This document shows positions 1-7,747 of a stretch of 64,000 bases of DNA, piece by piece. The stretch comes from Coraliomargarita sp. (GTDB lineage: Bacteria > Verrucomicrobiota > Verrucomicrobiia > Opitutales > UBA953). The notes beneath the pieces are model-generated. The model did no database searches and was not told the origin of the DNA. It saw only the letters and a program-made list of their open reading frames with translations. The position numbers and the translations under genes were made by a program. Each line of letters starts with the position of its first letter. The first letter of the stretch is position 1. The stretch spans positions 310,001 to 374,000 of the forward strand of contig JAHEJL010000002.1 of the NCBI GenBank assembly GCA_024638885.1. Direction: 5' to 3'.

Positions 1-1041
1 GAGGTCCTCTTTGGTCAGCAGGTAACGTCCCTTGATGCGACGGCCGTCACGGACGCCGATCTGGGCCGGGGTCGCGACGATCTGGGCGCCGGCCCATGCG
101 CCGCCGGATTTGCGCAGCTTGCGCACGATGTCATTCACCTCGGCGCGGGCGCGCATGGTGGCTTCGGTGACCTGGGCGGCGTCGGTGGCGTTGATGCCGT
201 ATTCATGGTTGGCCATCAGCAGGACGAGGTTGTCCTTGATCGGGAAGAGCGAGGCTTTGCCGTAACTCGGCGTCACGCCGGCGGCGGCCAAGGCGGCCTT
301 GAATTTGCCTGGTCCGACATGTCGGCCGTTGCCGCCGACCGGATGCAGCTGGTCGGCCAAGGCCTTGGCGTCGTTGACCGTCACCAAGGCATACAACGTC
401 ATCGGTTGGCACGGGCAGGACTGTTCGCGGCCGATCTCGAACTCGCAACCTGCGCGGGCGCCGAGGTCGCCGTCGCCCGTCGTGTCGATGAACACCGGGG
501 CCGCCCAGGCCTGACGGCCGGACTTGGACTCCGTGACAATCGCCTTGAGCGTGCGGCCCTCGCGGTGGGCGGCCACGATACGCGTGTGCAACTGGACCTT
601 GACCCCTGCGGCGACGCAGAGTTCTTCGAGGAGCAGCTTCATCTCCTCGGGATGGTACGTGACCCCGTTGACGCCGTCGCCGTCGATGGCGTCGCGTGCG
701 CGGAGGCGGCGGACCAGTTCCTGGTTGAAGCCCGGTTTGTCGAAATCGAGCAGGTAGCCGAGGAGCGAGGACGTCCAGACGCCGCCGAGTGAACCATGGG
801 CCTCGAACAGGCGGACCTTCGCGCCGGCACGCGCGGCGGCGATCGCCGCGGTCACGCCGGCTGGTCCGGCGCCGCAGACGATGACGTCGCAGTCGGCGGT
901 CAGCGGGGTTTCGCGCTCCGCCTCGGTGAGCATGCCCGACTTGGACGTAGCGGCGGCGGCCTTGGTAATCGCCCCGAGGGCGCCTAAGCCGAGCAGCGAA
1001 GAAGTCAGGAAGCGACGACGGGAGGATGCGGGGGAATCCAT
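1..1041 (-). CDS. Tat-exported FAD-dependent oxidoreductase (3' end outside window)
   Basis: Flavoprotein oxidoreductase of the FAD_oxidored type, probably acting outside the cytoplasm on an unknown, likely carbohydrate, substrate. The frame is open from ATG at 1041 to the window edge (347 codons). Residues 6-12 contain S-P-x-S-R-R-R-F-L, a twin-arginine signal followed by a hydrophobic Leu/Gly/Ala stretch, so export of the folded flavoprotein is expected. A dinucleotide-binding GxGxxG (CGAGPAGVTAAIAAARAG) lies near residue 55, followed by the typical FE...GG(V/L)WT segment. It lies downstream of a strong intrinsic terminator, so it probably has its own promoter between 1042 and 1190. The exact substrate cannot be told from sequence, and the C-terminal part is missing. 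Confidence 0.85.
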   Translation of the reverse strand, partial: MDSPASSRRRFLTSSLLGLGALGAITKAAAATSKSGMLTEAERETPLTADCDVIVCGAGPAGVTAAIAAARAGAKVRLFEAHGSLGGVWTSSLLGYLLDFDKPGFNQELVRRLRARDAIDGDGVNGVTYHPEEMKLLLEELCVAAGVKVQLHTRIVAAHREGRTLKAIVTESKSGRQAWAAPVFIDTTGDGDLGARAGCEFEIGREQSCPCQPMTLYALVTVNDAKALADQLHPVGGNGRHVGPGKFKAALAAAGVTPSYGKASLFPIKDNLVLLMANHEYGINATDAAQVTEATMRARAEVNDIVRKLRKSGGAWAGAQIVATPAQIGVRDGRRIKGRYLLTKEDL

Positions 1042-1192
1042 ATGGGGATGTTGAGGCTGTCCGGGAAGAGGTCGAACCGAAGTTTTTCGGCCGCCGCATG
1101 GTGGCCGGAGGGTAGGGGCACGACTACGATCGTGCCCAGGGCGTGACGTAGTCCCGCTCCTACTTGTGTTCACCATTCGGCGGACGTGGCAC

Positions 1193-1215
1193 AAAAAAAC
1201 CCCTCGGGCGAGGGG
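1193..1215 (-). terminator. Rho-independent terminator downstream of the NIPSNAP gene
   Basis: On the minus strand a perfect CCCCTCG/CGAGGGG stem (1200-1206 with 1209-1215) is followed directly by seven T residues (1193-1199). It lies 27 nt after the stop of the NIPSNAP gene and would end the transcript of the large minus-strand block. It is the only textbook intrinsic terminator I found in the window. Confidence 0.9.
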
Positions 1216-1241
1216 CTTCGTGGCAGGCCGTGCGGGGCGTC

Positions 1242-2027
1242 TTACTTGACCGGGGAGTAGTCGGTCGGGACGAGGAACTCGGACTTCACGCCGTTGGGCT
1301 GGGCGATGGTCAGCGAACCGCCGGCCTTCTTTTCCGAGGCTTCCTTGGCGGCGATCCAGACCGGGTCGGCGCGGAAGGCGTCGAAGCTGGCCTTGGCGGC
1401 GGCCTCGGACTTGTGGGTCAGGAGGTAGATCAGCGTATTGCCGGCGACGTAGGAATTCTTCGCGCCCTTCTCGGCGTCAGCGAGGTTCCAGTAGGTCACG
1501 TTGGTCATGCCGTGCTTCTCGAAGAGCTTGAGGGTGTGGTCGCGGAAGCGGGCGTTGAGGTCGGGCAGGCGGCCGGCTTCGGTCGTGTAGGTGCGCAGCT
1601 CGAAGACGCCGACGCCGTAGTTCTTGGCCGCGGCCAAGGCGGAGTAATCGGTGGCGGTGAGGAAAGCGTTCTCGATGTGGTCGATCAGCTTGCCGTCCTT
1701 CTCGGAGGCCTTTGCGGCCGCCTTCCAATCCGGGTCGGCCTGGAAGGCCTTCCAGGCGGCGTCGTGCGCGGCGCGGTCAGGGAACGCGAGGAAGTAGACG
1801 AGCTTGTTCTCCTTGTTGTCGACGGGGACGAAGTAGCCGAGGCTGGTCATGCCGTGCTTGGCGAAGAGCTTCAGCGTATGGTCGCGGAAGCGGGCGTTGA
1901 GCGCGTCGAGCTTGCCGGGCTTGGCGTAGTAGACGCGCATCTCGAAGAGACGCGTGTCCGGCTTGTCGGCGGCGACGGCGGTCGCGCCGAGGAGGCCGAA
2001 GGTGAGGAGGGCGAGCAGGGATTTCAT
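1242..2027 (-). CDS. Secreted tandem NIPSNAP-domain protein
   Basis: 261 residues with a signal peptide (MKSLLALLTFGLLGATAVAA, cleavage about residue 20). Two NIPSNAP (ferredoxin-like alpha/beta barrel) repeats follow, at about 25-125 and 135-240. Each opens with LFEMRVYY or VFELRTYT and carries a near-identical LNARFRDHTLKLF-KHGMT segment, so the protein is an internal duplication. NIPSNAP proteins form dimeric alpha/beta barrels and have no assigned catalytic activity in bacteria. Secreted versions are common in PVC bacteria near carbohydrate genes. The start lies 1 nt after the stop of the sugar-binding protein gene, so the two are cotranscribed, and a terminator follows. Function beyond the fold is unknown. 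Confidence 0.85.
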   Translation of the reverse strand: MKSLLALLTFGLLGATAVAADKPDTRLFEMRVYYAKPGKLDALNARFRDHTLKLFAKHGMTSLGYFVPVDNKENKLVYFLAFPDRAAHDAAWKAFQADPDWKAAAKASEKDGKLIDHIENAFLTATDYSALAAAKNYGVGVFELRTYTTEAGRLPDLNARFRDHTLKLFEKHGMTNVTYWNLADAEKGAKNSYVAGNTLIYLLTHKSEAAAKASFDAFRADPVWIAAKEASEKKAGGSLTIAQPNGVKSEFLVPTDYSPVK

Positions 2028-2028
2028 G

Positions 2029-2985
2029 TTATTTGAGGAAAGGGGCGACGTTGTCGCGGGTGAGGAGCTGGAACGGGATCATGGTCTGCTTCGGGCAGGG
2101 CTGTTTCTTCGCGAGCAGGACGGCGGCGTCGAGCGAGCCTTTGCCTTGGCCGACGCCATCCTGGAAGACCGTGGCGTCCAGTCGGCCGTCCTTCACGGCG
2201 GTGAGCGCCTGGGCGATGCCATCGATGCCGATGACGTAGATGTCCTTCTTGATGCCGGCGCGCTCGAGGGCGAGCAGGGCGCCCATGGCCATCTCGTCGT
2301 TATGGGCGAAGATCGCGGAGAACTTGCCCTTATGCGCCTGGATCCAGTTCTCGGTCAGCGTCATGGCCTTGGCGCGGTCCCAGGAGGCCGTCTGCTGGTC
2401 GATGAGCTTGAGTCCGGGGTATTTGGCGAAGACCTCGCGGGCGCCGGCCTCGCGTTCAAGCTGGGCCGACGTGCCCATGATGCCGTGGATCATCAGGACG
2501 CCGCCCTGGCCGTGGAGCTTCTTGGCGATGGCTTCCATGGCCATGCGACCGGCGTCGAGGTCATTGGAGCCGATGTAGGCGTCGCCGGCCGACTTCGTGG
2601 TCTGGTTGACGATGACGATCGGGATGCCGGCGGCCTTGGCCTTGTCGACGGCCGGGGTGCTGGCCTCGTATTCGCAGGGGTTGATGATGATGGCGTCGAC
2701 CTTCTGGGCGACGAAGTTCTCGACCTGGTTATACTGTTTCTGCACGTCGGACTGGCCGTCGGTCATCACGACCTTCACGCCCGGACGGGTCTTGGCTTGG
2801 TCGAGCACCGCCTGCGAAAGCTTCGCGGTGTATTCCGACGACAGGTCGCGGGTGGAGAAGCCGATGACGATCTCGCCCTCCTTGCGGGCTTCGGCCTTCT
2901 TGCAGCCGGAGAGCAGGGCGGAGCCGAGGACGAAGGTGGCGACAGCCAGGACGGCCGCCGCGGCGTTGCGTGGGGTGAGGCGCAT
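2029..2985 (-). CDS. Sugar ABC transporter substrate-binding lipoprotein (RbsB family)
   Basis: 318 residues. An N-terminal signal ends in the lipobox LLSGC (Cys about 28), so it is predicted to be a lipid-anchored periplasmic binding protein. The body is a type I periplasmic-binding fold (Peripla_BP_4, RbsB-like): IGFSTRDLSSEYTAKL, a first-domain D-A-I-I-I-N-P, then IGSNDLDAGRMA and the hinge/ligand segment FAHNDEMAMGALLALERAG. It delivers a monosaccharide to the permease and ATPase encoded just upstream (gap 9 nt to the permease). The ligand (ribose-like, xylose, rhamnose and so on) cannot be settled. Lipid anchoring is less usual in Gram-negative RbsB proteins, which are normally soluble. 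Confidence 0.9.
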   Translation of the reverse strand: MRLTPRNAAAAVLAVATFVLGSALLSGCKKAEARKEGEIVIGFSTRDLSSEYTAKLSQAVLDQAKTRPGVKVVMTDGQSDVQKQYNQVENFVAQKVDAIIINPCEYEASTPAVDKAKAAGIPIVIVNQTTKSAGDAYIGSNDLDAGRMAMEAIAKKLHGQGGVLMIHGIMGTSAQLEREAGAREVFAKYPGLKLIDQQTASWDRAKAMTLTENWIQAHKGKFSAIFAHNDEMAMGALLALERAGIKKDIYVIGIDGIAQALTAVKDGRLDATVFQDGVGQGKGSLDAAVLLAKKQPCPKQTMIPFQLLTRDNVAPFLK

Positions 2986-2994
2986 GCCTGACTT

Positions 2995-3930
2995 TTAGGA
3001 ACGGGCCTGTTGTCGGTCGAGCCAAACCGCACCCACGATGATCACGCCTTTGACGACCGCCTGATAATACGAAGAAACCCCCAGCAAATCCAAACCGTTG
3101 TTGATGGTGCCGATGAGCAGGACGCCCAGCAAGGTGCCGGCGATCGTGCCGACGCCGCCTGCCAGGCTCGTGCCGCCGATGACGACGGCCGCGATGGCAT
3201 CGAGCTCATAGGCCTGGCCCGCGTTGGGCTGGCCGGTGGTGATGCGGGCCGCGAGGACGACGCCGGCCAGGCCGGTGAGCAGGCCGCATAGTCCGTAGGC
3301 GAAGAGCTTCACGCGCTCGACCCCGATGCCGGCCGCCCGGGCGGCGTGTTCGTTGCCGCCGACGGCGTAGATGTGACGCCCGAGCCGGAAGCGGCTGAGG
3401 AAGAACCAGGCGACGAGCGCGACGCCGGCGAAGCAGAGGACGGGGATCGGCACGCCGAACACGTCGCCGGCCAGGCTGGTCAGTTCGTTCGACATGTTCG
3501 CCACGGGACGTCCGCCGCTGAGGATGAGCGCCAAGCCGCGGGCGACGGTCATCATGCCCAGCGTGACGATGAACGGCGCGATGCCGCCGCGCGTGACCAG
3601 CAAGCCGTTCACGAGTCCGCAGGCCGCGCCGGTGAGGATGCCGACGGCGATCGGCACGAAGACGGAGTGTTCGCCGGGGTGCGCGAACATGGCGCAGGCG
3701 ACGCCGCTGAGCGCGATGACCGAGCCGAGCGAGAGGTCGACCCCGGCCGTCAGGAGCACGAAGGTCACGCCGACGGCGAGGATGCCGTTGATGGAGACCT
3801 GCCGGGCGACGTTGGTGAAGTTGGCGACGCTCAGGAACGTGTCGGTGGTCAACGACAAGGCCAGGCCGACGAGCAGGATGACGAAGAGCAGGCCGAAGCG
3901 GTGGAGCAGGTTGCGGTCGAGGGCGGGCAT
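2995..3930 (-). CDS. Sugar ABC transporter permease (RbsC/AraH family)
   Basis: 311-residue integral membrane protein starting MPALDRNLLHRFG. About ten hydrophobic segments carry the BPD_transp_2 signature GVTFVLLTAGVDLSLGSVIALSG near residue 60 and AIAAVVIGGTSLAGGVGTIAGTLLG near residue 250. The ATG at 3930 is preferred to a longer in-frame extension because that extension overlaps the ATPase gene in a low-complexity Arg/Ser-rich frame; the chosen start leaves a 4 nt gap after the ATPase stop. It forms the membrane pore of the importer with the neighbouring ATPase (two nucleotide-binding domains in one chain) and binding protein. Confidence 0.92.
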   Translation of the reverse strand: MPALDRNLLHRFGLLFVILLVGLALSLTTDTFLSVANFTNVARQVSINGILAVGVTFVLLTAGVDLSLGSVIALSGVACAMFAHPGEHSVFVPIAVGILTGAACGLVNGLLVTRGGIAPFIVTLGMMTVARGLALILSGGRPVANMSNELTSLAGDVFGVPIPVLCFAGVALVAWFFLSRFRLGRHIYAVGGNEHAARAAGIGVERVKLFAYGLCGLLTGLAGVVLAARITTGQPNAGQAYELDAIAAVVIGGTSLAGGVGTIAGTLLGVLLIGTINNGLDLLGVSSYYQAVVKGVIIVGAVWLDRQQARS

Positions 3931-3934
3931 GGCG

Positions 3935-5410
3935 TTATGAAGGCATGGCGTGGCGGAGCACGGTCTCTTGGTCGGTCGTTGCGGCGTCGAGAGTGGCCGC
4001 GACAGTGCCACGGCGCAGGACGACGATGCGGTGGGCGAGGGAAAGGACTTCCGGGAGTTCGGACGAGACCAGCAGCACCGCCTTGCCGGAGCGGGCCAGC
4101 TGCTGGATGAGCGCGTAGATCTCCGCCTTGGCGCCGATGTCGATCCCGCGGGTGGGTTCATCCAGGATGATGAGTTCCGGGTCGGTGAGCAGGCAACGCG
4201 CGAGCAGGGCTTTCTGCTGGTTGCCGCCGCTGAGCTGCGTGATCGGCTGACCAGGGCCGCTCGCCTTGATGGCGAAGTCCTTCATTCCGGCGGTGACGGC
4301 GGCGGCTTCGGTGGCGGGGTCGACCATCGGGCCGTTCGCAAAGCGTCGGAGGGCGGCTAAGGTGATGTTCTGACCCACGCCGAGGGCGGGAATCAGGCCG
4401 AGGCCTTTGCGGTCTTCGTTGACCATCCCGATGCCAGCGGCGATGGCGTCTTGGGGGGTGCTGACCCGGAGCGGCCGGCCCTTCAGGCGGATGGTGCCTG
4501 AGGTCGCTGGCTGTAGTCCGTAGAGGGCGCTGACGACCTCGGTGCGGCCGGCGCCCATGAGGCCGGCGAGGGCGACGACTTCACCTCGCTTCACTTGGAA
4601 GGACACGTCGCGATAGGCCGGTTCACGAGTCAGTCCGGTGACTTCGAGGAGGACTTCTGCGGAGGGTGTGGCCCGGACGGGGAACACGTCGGCGAGTTCA
4701 CGGCCGACCATCATCGCGATGAGTCGGCTCGGATTGAGTTCGGAGGCCGGGGCGGTGCCGACGAGACGTCCGTCGCGGAGGACCGAGATCCGGTCGGCCA
4801 GACGGAAGACCTCGTCCATCTTGTGCGTCGTGTAGGCCACCGCGACGCCGCGGGCCTTCAGTCGGCCGATCGCCCGGAACAGGGCGGCGACTTCGTGGTC
4901 CGAGAGCGCCGCGGTCGGTTCATCCATCAGCACCACGTCGGCCTTCCGTCCGAGGGCTTTGGCGATCTCGACGACCTGCGTCTGGGCGACCGTGAGCGTG
5001 CGCATCAGGCGGGCCGGGTCCATGTCGGCTTCGAGTTCGCCGAGCAACTCCTTGGCGCGGGCTAATTGGGCGCCACGGTCGATCCGGCCGAAGCGGCCGC
5101 AGGGTTCGTCGCCGAGGGTGATGTTTTCCGCGACGGTGAGGTCGGGGATCGGCATCAGCTCCTGATGGATCATGGCGATGCCGGCCACCAGGGCGTCGTG
5201 CGGGGAACCGAAGTCAGCGCGTCGTCCGCGCCACTCGATGTGTCCGGCGTCCGGACGGTAGAGTCCGGCGAGCACCTTCATCAAAGTCGACTTACCCGCG
5301 CCGTTCTCACCCATCAACGCATGGACTTCGCCCGGTCGCAGGTCGAGCGAGGTCGGATGCAGGACGGTGAGTCCTCCGAAGTCCTTGCGTAATTCGAGGG
5401 CTCGGAGCAT
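3935..5410 (-). CDS. Sugar ABC transporter ATP-binding protein, two-domain (RbsA/MglA type)
   Basis: 491 residues, the usual length for a fused sugar-importer ATPase. Domain 1 has Walker A GENGAGKST (34-42), Q-loop IHQELM, a divergent signature (LTVAQTQVVEIAKAL), Walker B VVLMDEPTA and H-loop TTHK. Domain 2 has the degenerate P-loop LMGAGRTE typical of RbsA, signature LSGGNQQK (about 393) and LIILDEPTRGID. This asymmetry is normal for the family. The gene order ATPase, permease, binding protein on the minus strand forms a complete importer. The upstream gene ends 8 nt before, so all are in the same transcription unit. Confidence 0.95.
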   Translation of the reverse strand: MLRALELRKDFGGLTVLHPTSLDLRPGEVHALMGENGAGKSTLMKVLAGLYRPDAGHIEWRGRRADFGSPHDALVAGIAMIHQELMPIPDLTVAENITLGDEPCGRFGRIDRGAQLARAKELLGELEADMDPARLMRTLTVAQTQVVEIAKALGRKADVVLMDEPTAALSDHEVAALFRAIGRLKARGVAVAYTTHKMDEVFRLADRISVLRDGRLVGTAPASELNPSRLIAMMVGRELADVFPVRATPSAEVLLEVTGLTREPAYRDVSFQVKRGEVVALAGLMGAGRTEVVSALYGLQPATSGTIRLKGRPLRVSTPQDAIAAGIGMVNEDRKGLGLIPALGVGQNITLAALRRFANGPMVDPATEAAAVTAGMKDFAIKASGPGQPITQLSGGNQQKALLARCLLTDPELIILDEPTRGIDIGAKAEIYALIQQLARSGKAVLLVSSELPEVLSLAHRIVVLRRGTVAATLDAATTDQETVLRHAMPS

Positions 5411-5418
5411 GTCGAGGG

Positions 5419-5901
5419 TCAGCAGCAGCCCGAACCGGGCGTGCAGGCCGACTTATTCTGCAGGTTGGCCGGGAAGCAGACGTCTTCGGCCAGGCAGGCG
5501 GTATGGCGGATGCCGAGGGCGAGGATGATCTGTTTTTCGTCCATCCGGGTGGCGATGACCGGGAAGACCGAGAGGTAGGGGGCTTCGGCTTCGACTTCGA
5601 CCGGCAGGTTCGTCGAGCCGAGGACGTTCGCGCCTTTGGCGAGGATCTGGGCGAACTTGGCCGCGGTGATGCGATGTTCGGTATCGTCGGCCTGATAGAC
5701 CTGCAGGCGGCAGCTCGAGTCGGTCCGCAACGTGCCGCCGCAGTCGACGAACTTCTTGTCGAGGCGGGCCACTTCCGTGACGTGGACGTGCGGGCTGAGC
5801 AGGCTCGTGGTCGGCAGCTCGAAACGTACGATACGCCCATCCGCCTTGTTCAAGGCCTCCACCAGCTGCTGAAGAGAGAGAGGGATGGGCGAGAGTTTCA
5901 T
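5419..5901 (-). CDS. DUF6428-like small protein with C-terminal cysteine cluster
   Basis: 160 residues from ATG 5901, whose ATG overlaps the stop of the upstream DUF1080 gene (ATGA). It shows the pattern I associate with DUF6428: HVHVTEVARLDKKFVDCGGT near residues 38-57, LQVYQADDTEHRITAAKF near 68-85, and a Cys-rich end (SACTPGSGCC). No signal peptide or membrane segment. The biochemical role is unknown; the paired cysteines and histidines suggest metal or redox chemistry, but that is inference. A longer in-frame start at 5976 was rejected because it lies inside the upstream gene and encodes a basic, low-complexity extension. Confidence 0.7.
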   Translation of the reverse strand: MKLSPIPLSLQQLVEALNKADGRIVRFELPTTSLLSPHVHVTEVARLDKKFVDCGGTLRTDSSCRLQVYQADDTEHRITAAKFAQILAKGANVLGSTNLPVEVEAEAPYLSVFPVIATRMDEKQIILALGIRHTACLAEDVCFPANLQNKSACTPGSGCC

Positions 5902-6755
5902 CGGGAAGGGAGGTCTTTGGCGACGTCGGTCGGCCAGGCGGTCAACGGACGGATTTCCATGCGACGGTATTCGCACTCCGCCGCTTCGGACTGGACCTGG
6001 AGCTGGCCGGACTTCAGCGGGACGTCGACCGTCGAACCTTTCTCACGATAGCGGGAGTTGAGGATCACGTTGACGGTCTTGCCGTTGAGACGGAAGACGG
6101 CGTCGCCGTTCAGGGCGAAGCACTCGATCACGTTCCACTCGCCCGTCGGCTTCTCTTGGTAGTCATCGCCGTGCCAGACGCGGTTGTCGGCGGCGGTGAG
6201 CTTGCCGCGCGGGTCGTAGATACGTTTCTTCGTCGCGTCGCCGGTGCGCTGCGGGATGTCAGCGATGGCGCCGGCCAGCGGCCAGTAATCGCCGATGTCG
6301 CCTTCTTGGACCTGCAGTTCCTGGCTGCGTTTCCAGAACTTCGCCTGGGCGCCATGTTCACCGACGCAGAAGATCAGGATGCCGTTGTCGCGCACCGCTT
6401 GGGTGCGGGGTTCCCAGCGCTGCGGCCCGAACCGCTGTTCGGTACGGAAGTGGAAGTTGTCGTAGGACTTCAGCGTCGTCAGCGCGCCGAAGACCTGGCC
6501 GGTGATGTGCAATACCGTCTCGCCGTCCTGCTGGCGGGTCGTGAAGACCTTGAGCGGGTCGTTGTTGAGCCCAAGCACCGGGTCGTCCTTCGGCTTGGCG
6601 CCGCGGACGTAGCCCGGGAGGTCGTAGGCCCGGTGGACCGGCCCCAGCCATTTTTCCCACTGCGTCAGCTGCGGGTCTAGCATCGGCTGGAACGATGGCT
6701 CGGCGGCGACGGCGCAGGCGCCGAGGCCGAGGAGGGCGAGGAGCGGCAGGCGCAT
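5898..6755 (-). CDS. Secreted DUF1080 (3-keto-disaccharide hydrolase-like) protein
   Basis: 285 residues with a signal peptide (MRLPLLALLGLGACAVAA). The mature part is a beta-sandwich DUF1080 domain: FHFRTEQRFGP-QRWEPRT, DNGILIFCVGEHG, then W-HGDDYQEKPTGEWNVIECFALNGDAVFRLNGK near residues 185-235, ending EYRRMEIRPL. The family is lectin/GH16-like in fold, and some members hydrolyse 3-keto-glycosides produced by sugar dehydrogenases, which would fit a locus holding FAD oxidoreductase and ABC sugar uptake genes. Its stop overlaps the next start by 4 nt. No catalytic residue can be assigned with confidence. Confidence 0.8.
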   Translation of the reverse strand: MRLPLLALLGLGACAVAAEPSFQPMLDPQLTQWEKWLGPVHRAYDLPGYVRGAKPKDDPVLGLNNDPLKVFTTRQQDGETVLHITGQVFGALTTLKSYDNFHFRTEQRFGPQRWEPRTQAVRDNGILIFCVGEHGAQAKFWKRSQELQVQEGDIGDYWPLAGAIADIPQRTGDATKKRIYDPRGKLTAADNRVWHGDDYQEKPTGEWNVIECFALNGDAVFRLNGKTVNVILNSRYREKGSTVDVPLKSGQLQVQSEAAECEYRRMEIRPLTAWPTDVAKDLPSR

Positions 6756-6759
6756 CGGC

Positions 6760-7695
6760 TTAGCGGACGTCGCGCCAGAGCCAGGTCATGGCTTCGGGCA
6801 GGAGCTGGGCGCCGTGTCGGCCGTTGTGCGTGCCTTCGCCCATCACAAACTTGTAGTCGTAGCCCTTGGCCTTCCAGGCGTCGGCCATCTTCTGGTTGGC
6901 TTCGGGCCAGACGCCGAACTCGTTGGTCAGGTCATGCGAACCGTCCTGCGAGAAGATGCGGATGTTCTTCTTGGGCGAGTCCATGATCATCTGCGGGTAG
7001 AGGTTGCCGCCCTTTTCGGCGCCCTTGCTGATCACGCCGCGGATGTTGGTGAAGCTGCCGATCGTCGTGAAGACCTTGCTGAAGGCTTCGGGGCGCTGCC
7101 AGGCGGCGTTGAAGGCGCAGATGCCGCCGGAAGAGGAGCCGGCGATGCCGCGGCGCAGGGGGTCCTTGGAGATCTTGACGCCCTTGGACTCGGCGAGCGG
7201 GATCATCTCTTCGACGAGGAACTTCGGATAGAGGTCCGTGACGTTGTCATATTCGAAGGAGCGGTTGGATTTGCCGAGAGGGCGGCCCTTGGCGTCCTTG
7301 CCCTTCGGGTTCTTGGGGTCCGGGATGAAGCCGGGATTGATGAAGAGGGCGATCGTCACCGGCATCTTGCCCTGGGCGATCAGGTTGTCGAAGACCACCG
7401 GCACGCGCCACTGGCCGTTGCGGCTGGCGTAGCCGAGGCCGTCCTGGAAGACCATGAGGCAGGCTTCCTTGGTGGGGTCATACTGCTTGGGGACGTAGAG
7501 CGCCCACTTGCGTCCGTAGCCCGGGAAGGCCTTCGAGTCGGCCATCTCGTATTCGGTCACCGTACCCTTCGGCACGCCTTCCTTTTCCTGGGAGTCAGGT
7601 CCGAGGACGTACTGGGAGTCGTAGTCGGGCTTCTTGGGTTCGGCGCCAAGCAGGCTGATGGCCAGCAGGCAGGGGAGCAGGCGGAGGAGCTTCAT
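6760..7695 (-). CDS. Secreted alpha/beta-hydrolase esterase (enterochelin-esterase/CE1-like)
   Basis: 311 residues. The start at 7695 (MKLLRLLPCLLAISLLGAEP) gives a clean signal peptide; an upstream in-frame Met at 7734 would mask it. The fold is a putative-esterase alpha/beta hydrolase. The nucleophile elbow is G-S-S-S-G-G (Ser188 the likely nucleophile), with an acidic residue in SQDGSHDL (about 251-255) and the catalytic His in GTHNGRHG (His290 or His294). Such enzymes remove acyl or feruloyl groups from polysaccharides, or open other esters. Its location between a DUF1080 protein and an exporter in a glycan-related block suggests polysaccharide de-esterification. AGGA about 8 nt upstream may serve as ribosome-binding site. 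Confidence 0.85.
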   Translation of the reverse strand: MKLLRLLPCLLAISLLGAEPKKPDYDSQYVLGPDSQEKEGVPKGTVTEYEMADSKAFPGYGRKWALYVPKQYDPTKEACLMVFQDGLGYASRNGQWRVPVVFDNLIAQGKMPVTIALFINPGFIPDPKNPKGKDAKGRPLGKSNRSFEYDNVTDLYPKFLVEEMIPLAESKGVKISKDPLRRGIAGSSSGGICAFNAAWQRPEAFSKVFTTIGSFTNIRGVISKGAEKGGNLYPQMIMDSPKKNIRIFSQDGSHDLTNEFGVWPEANQKMADAWKAKGYDYKFVMGEGTHNGRHGAQLLPEAMTWLWRDVR

Positions 7696-7747
7696 AGGGG
7701 TGTCCTGATAAGAGACATCCCCGGGGGCTGACACAAGCCCAAGCCGG

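Noticed and set aside
1164..2036. Long open frame on the plus strand opposite the NIPSNAP gene
   Set aside because: Val/Gly/Glu/Arg-rich translation without any domain, antisense to a gene with clear homology; an artefact of high G+C third positions.
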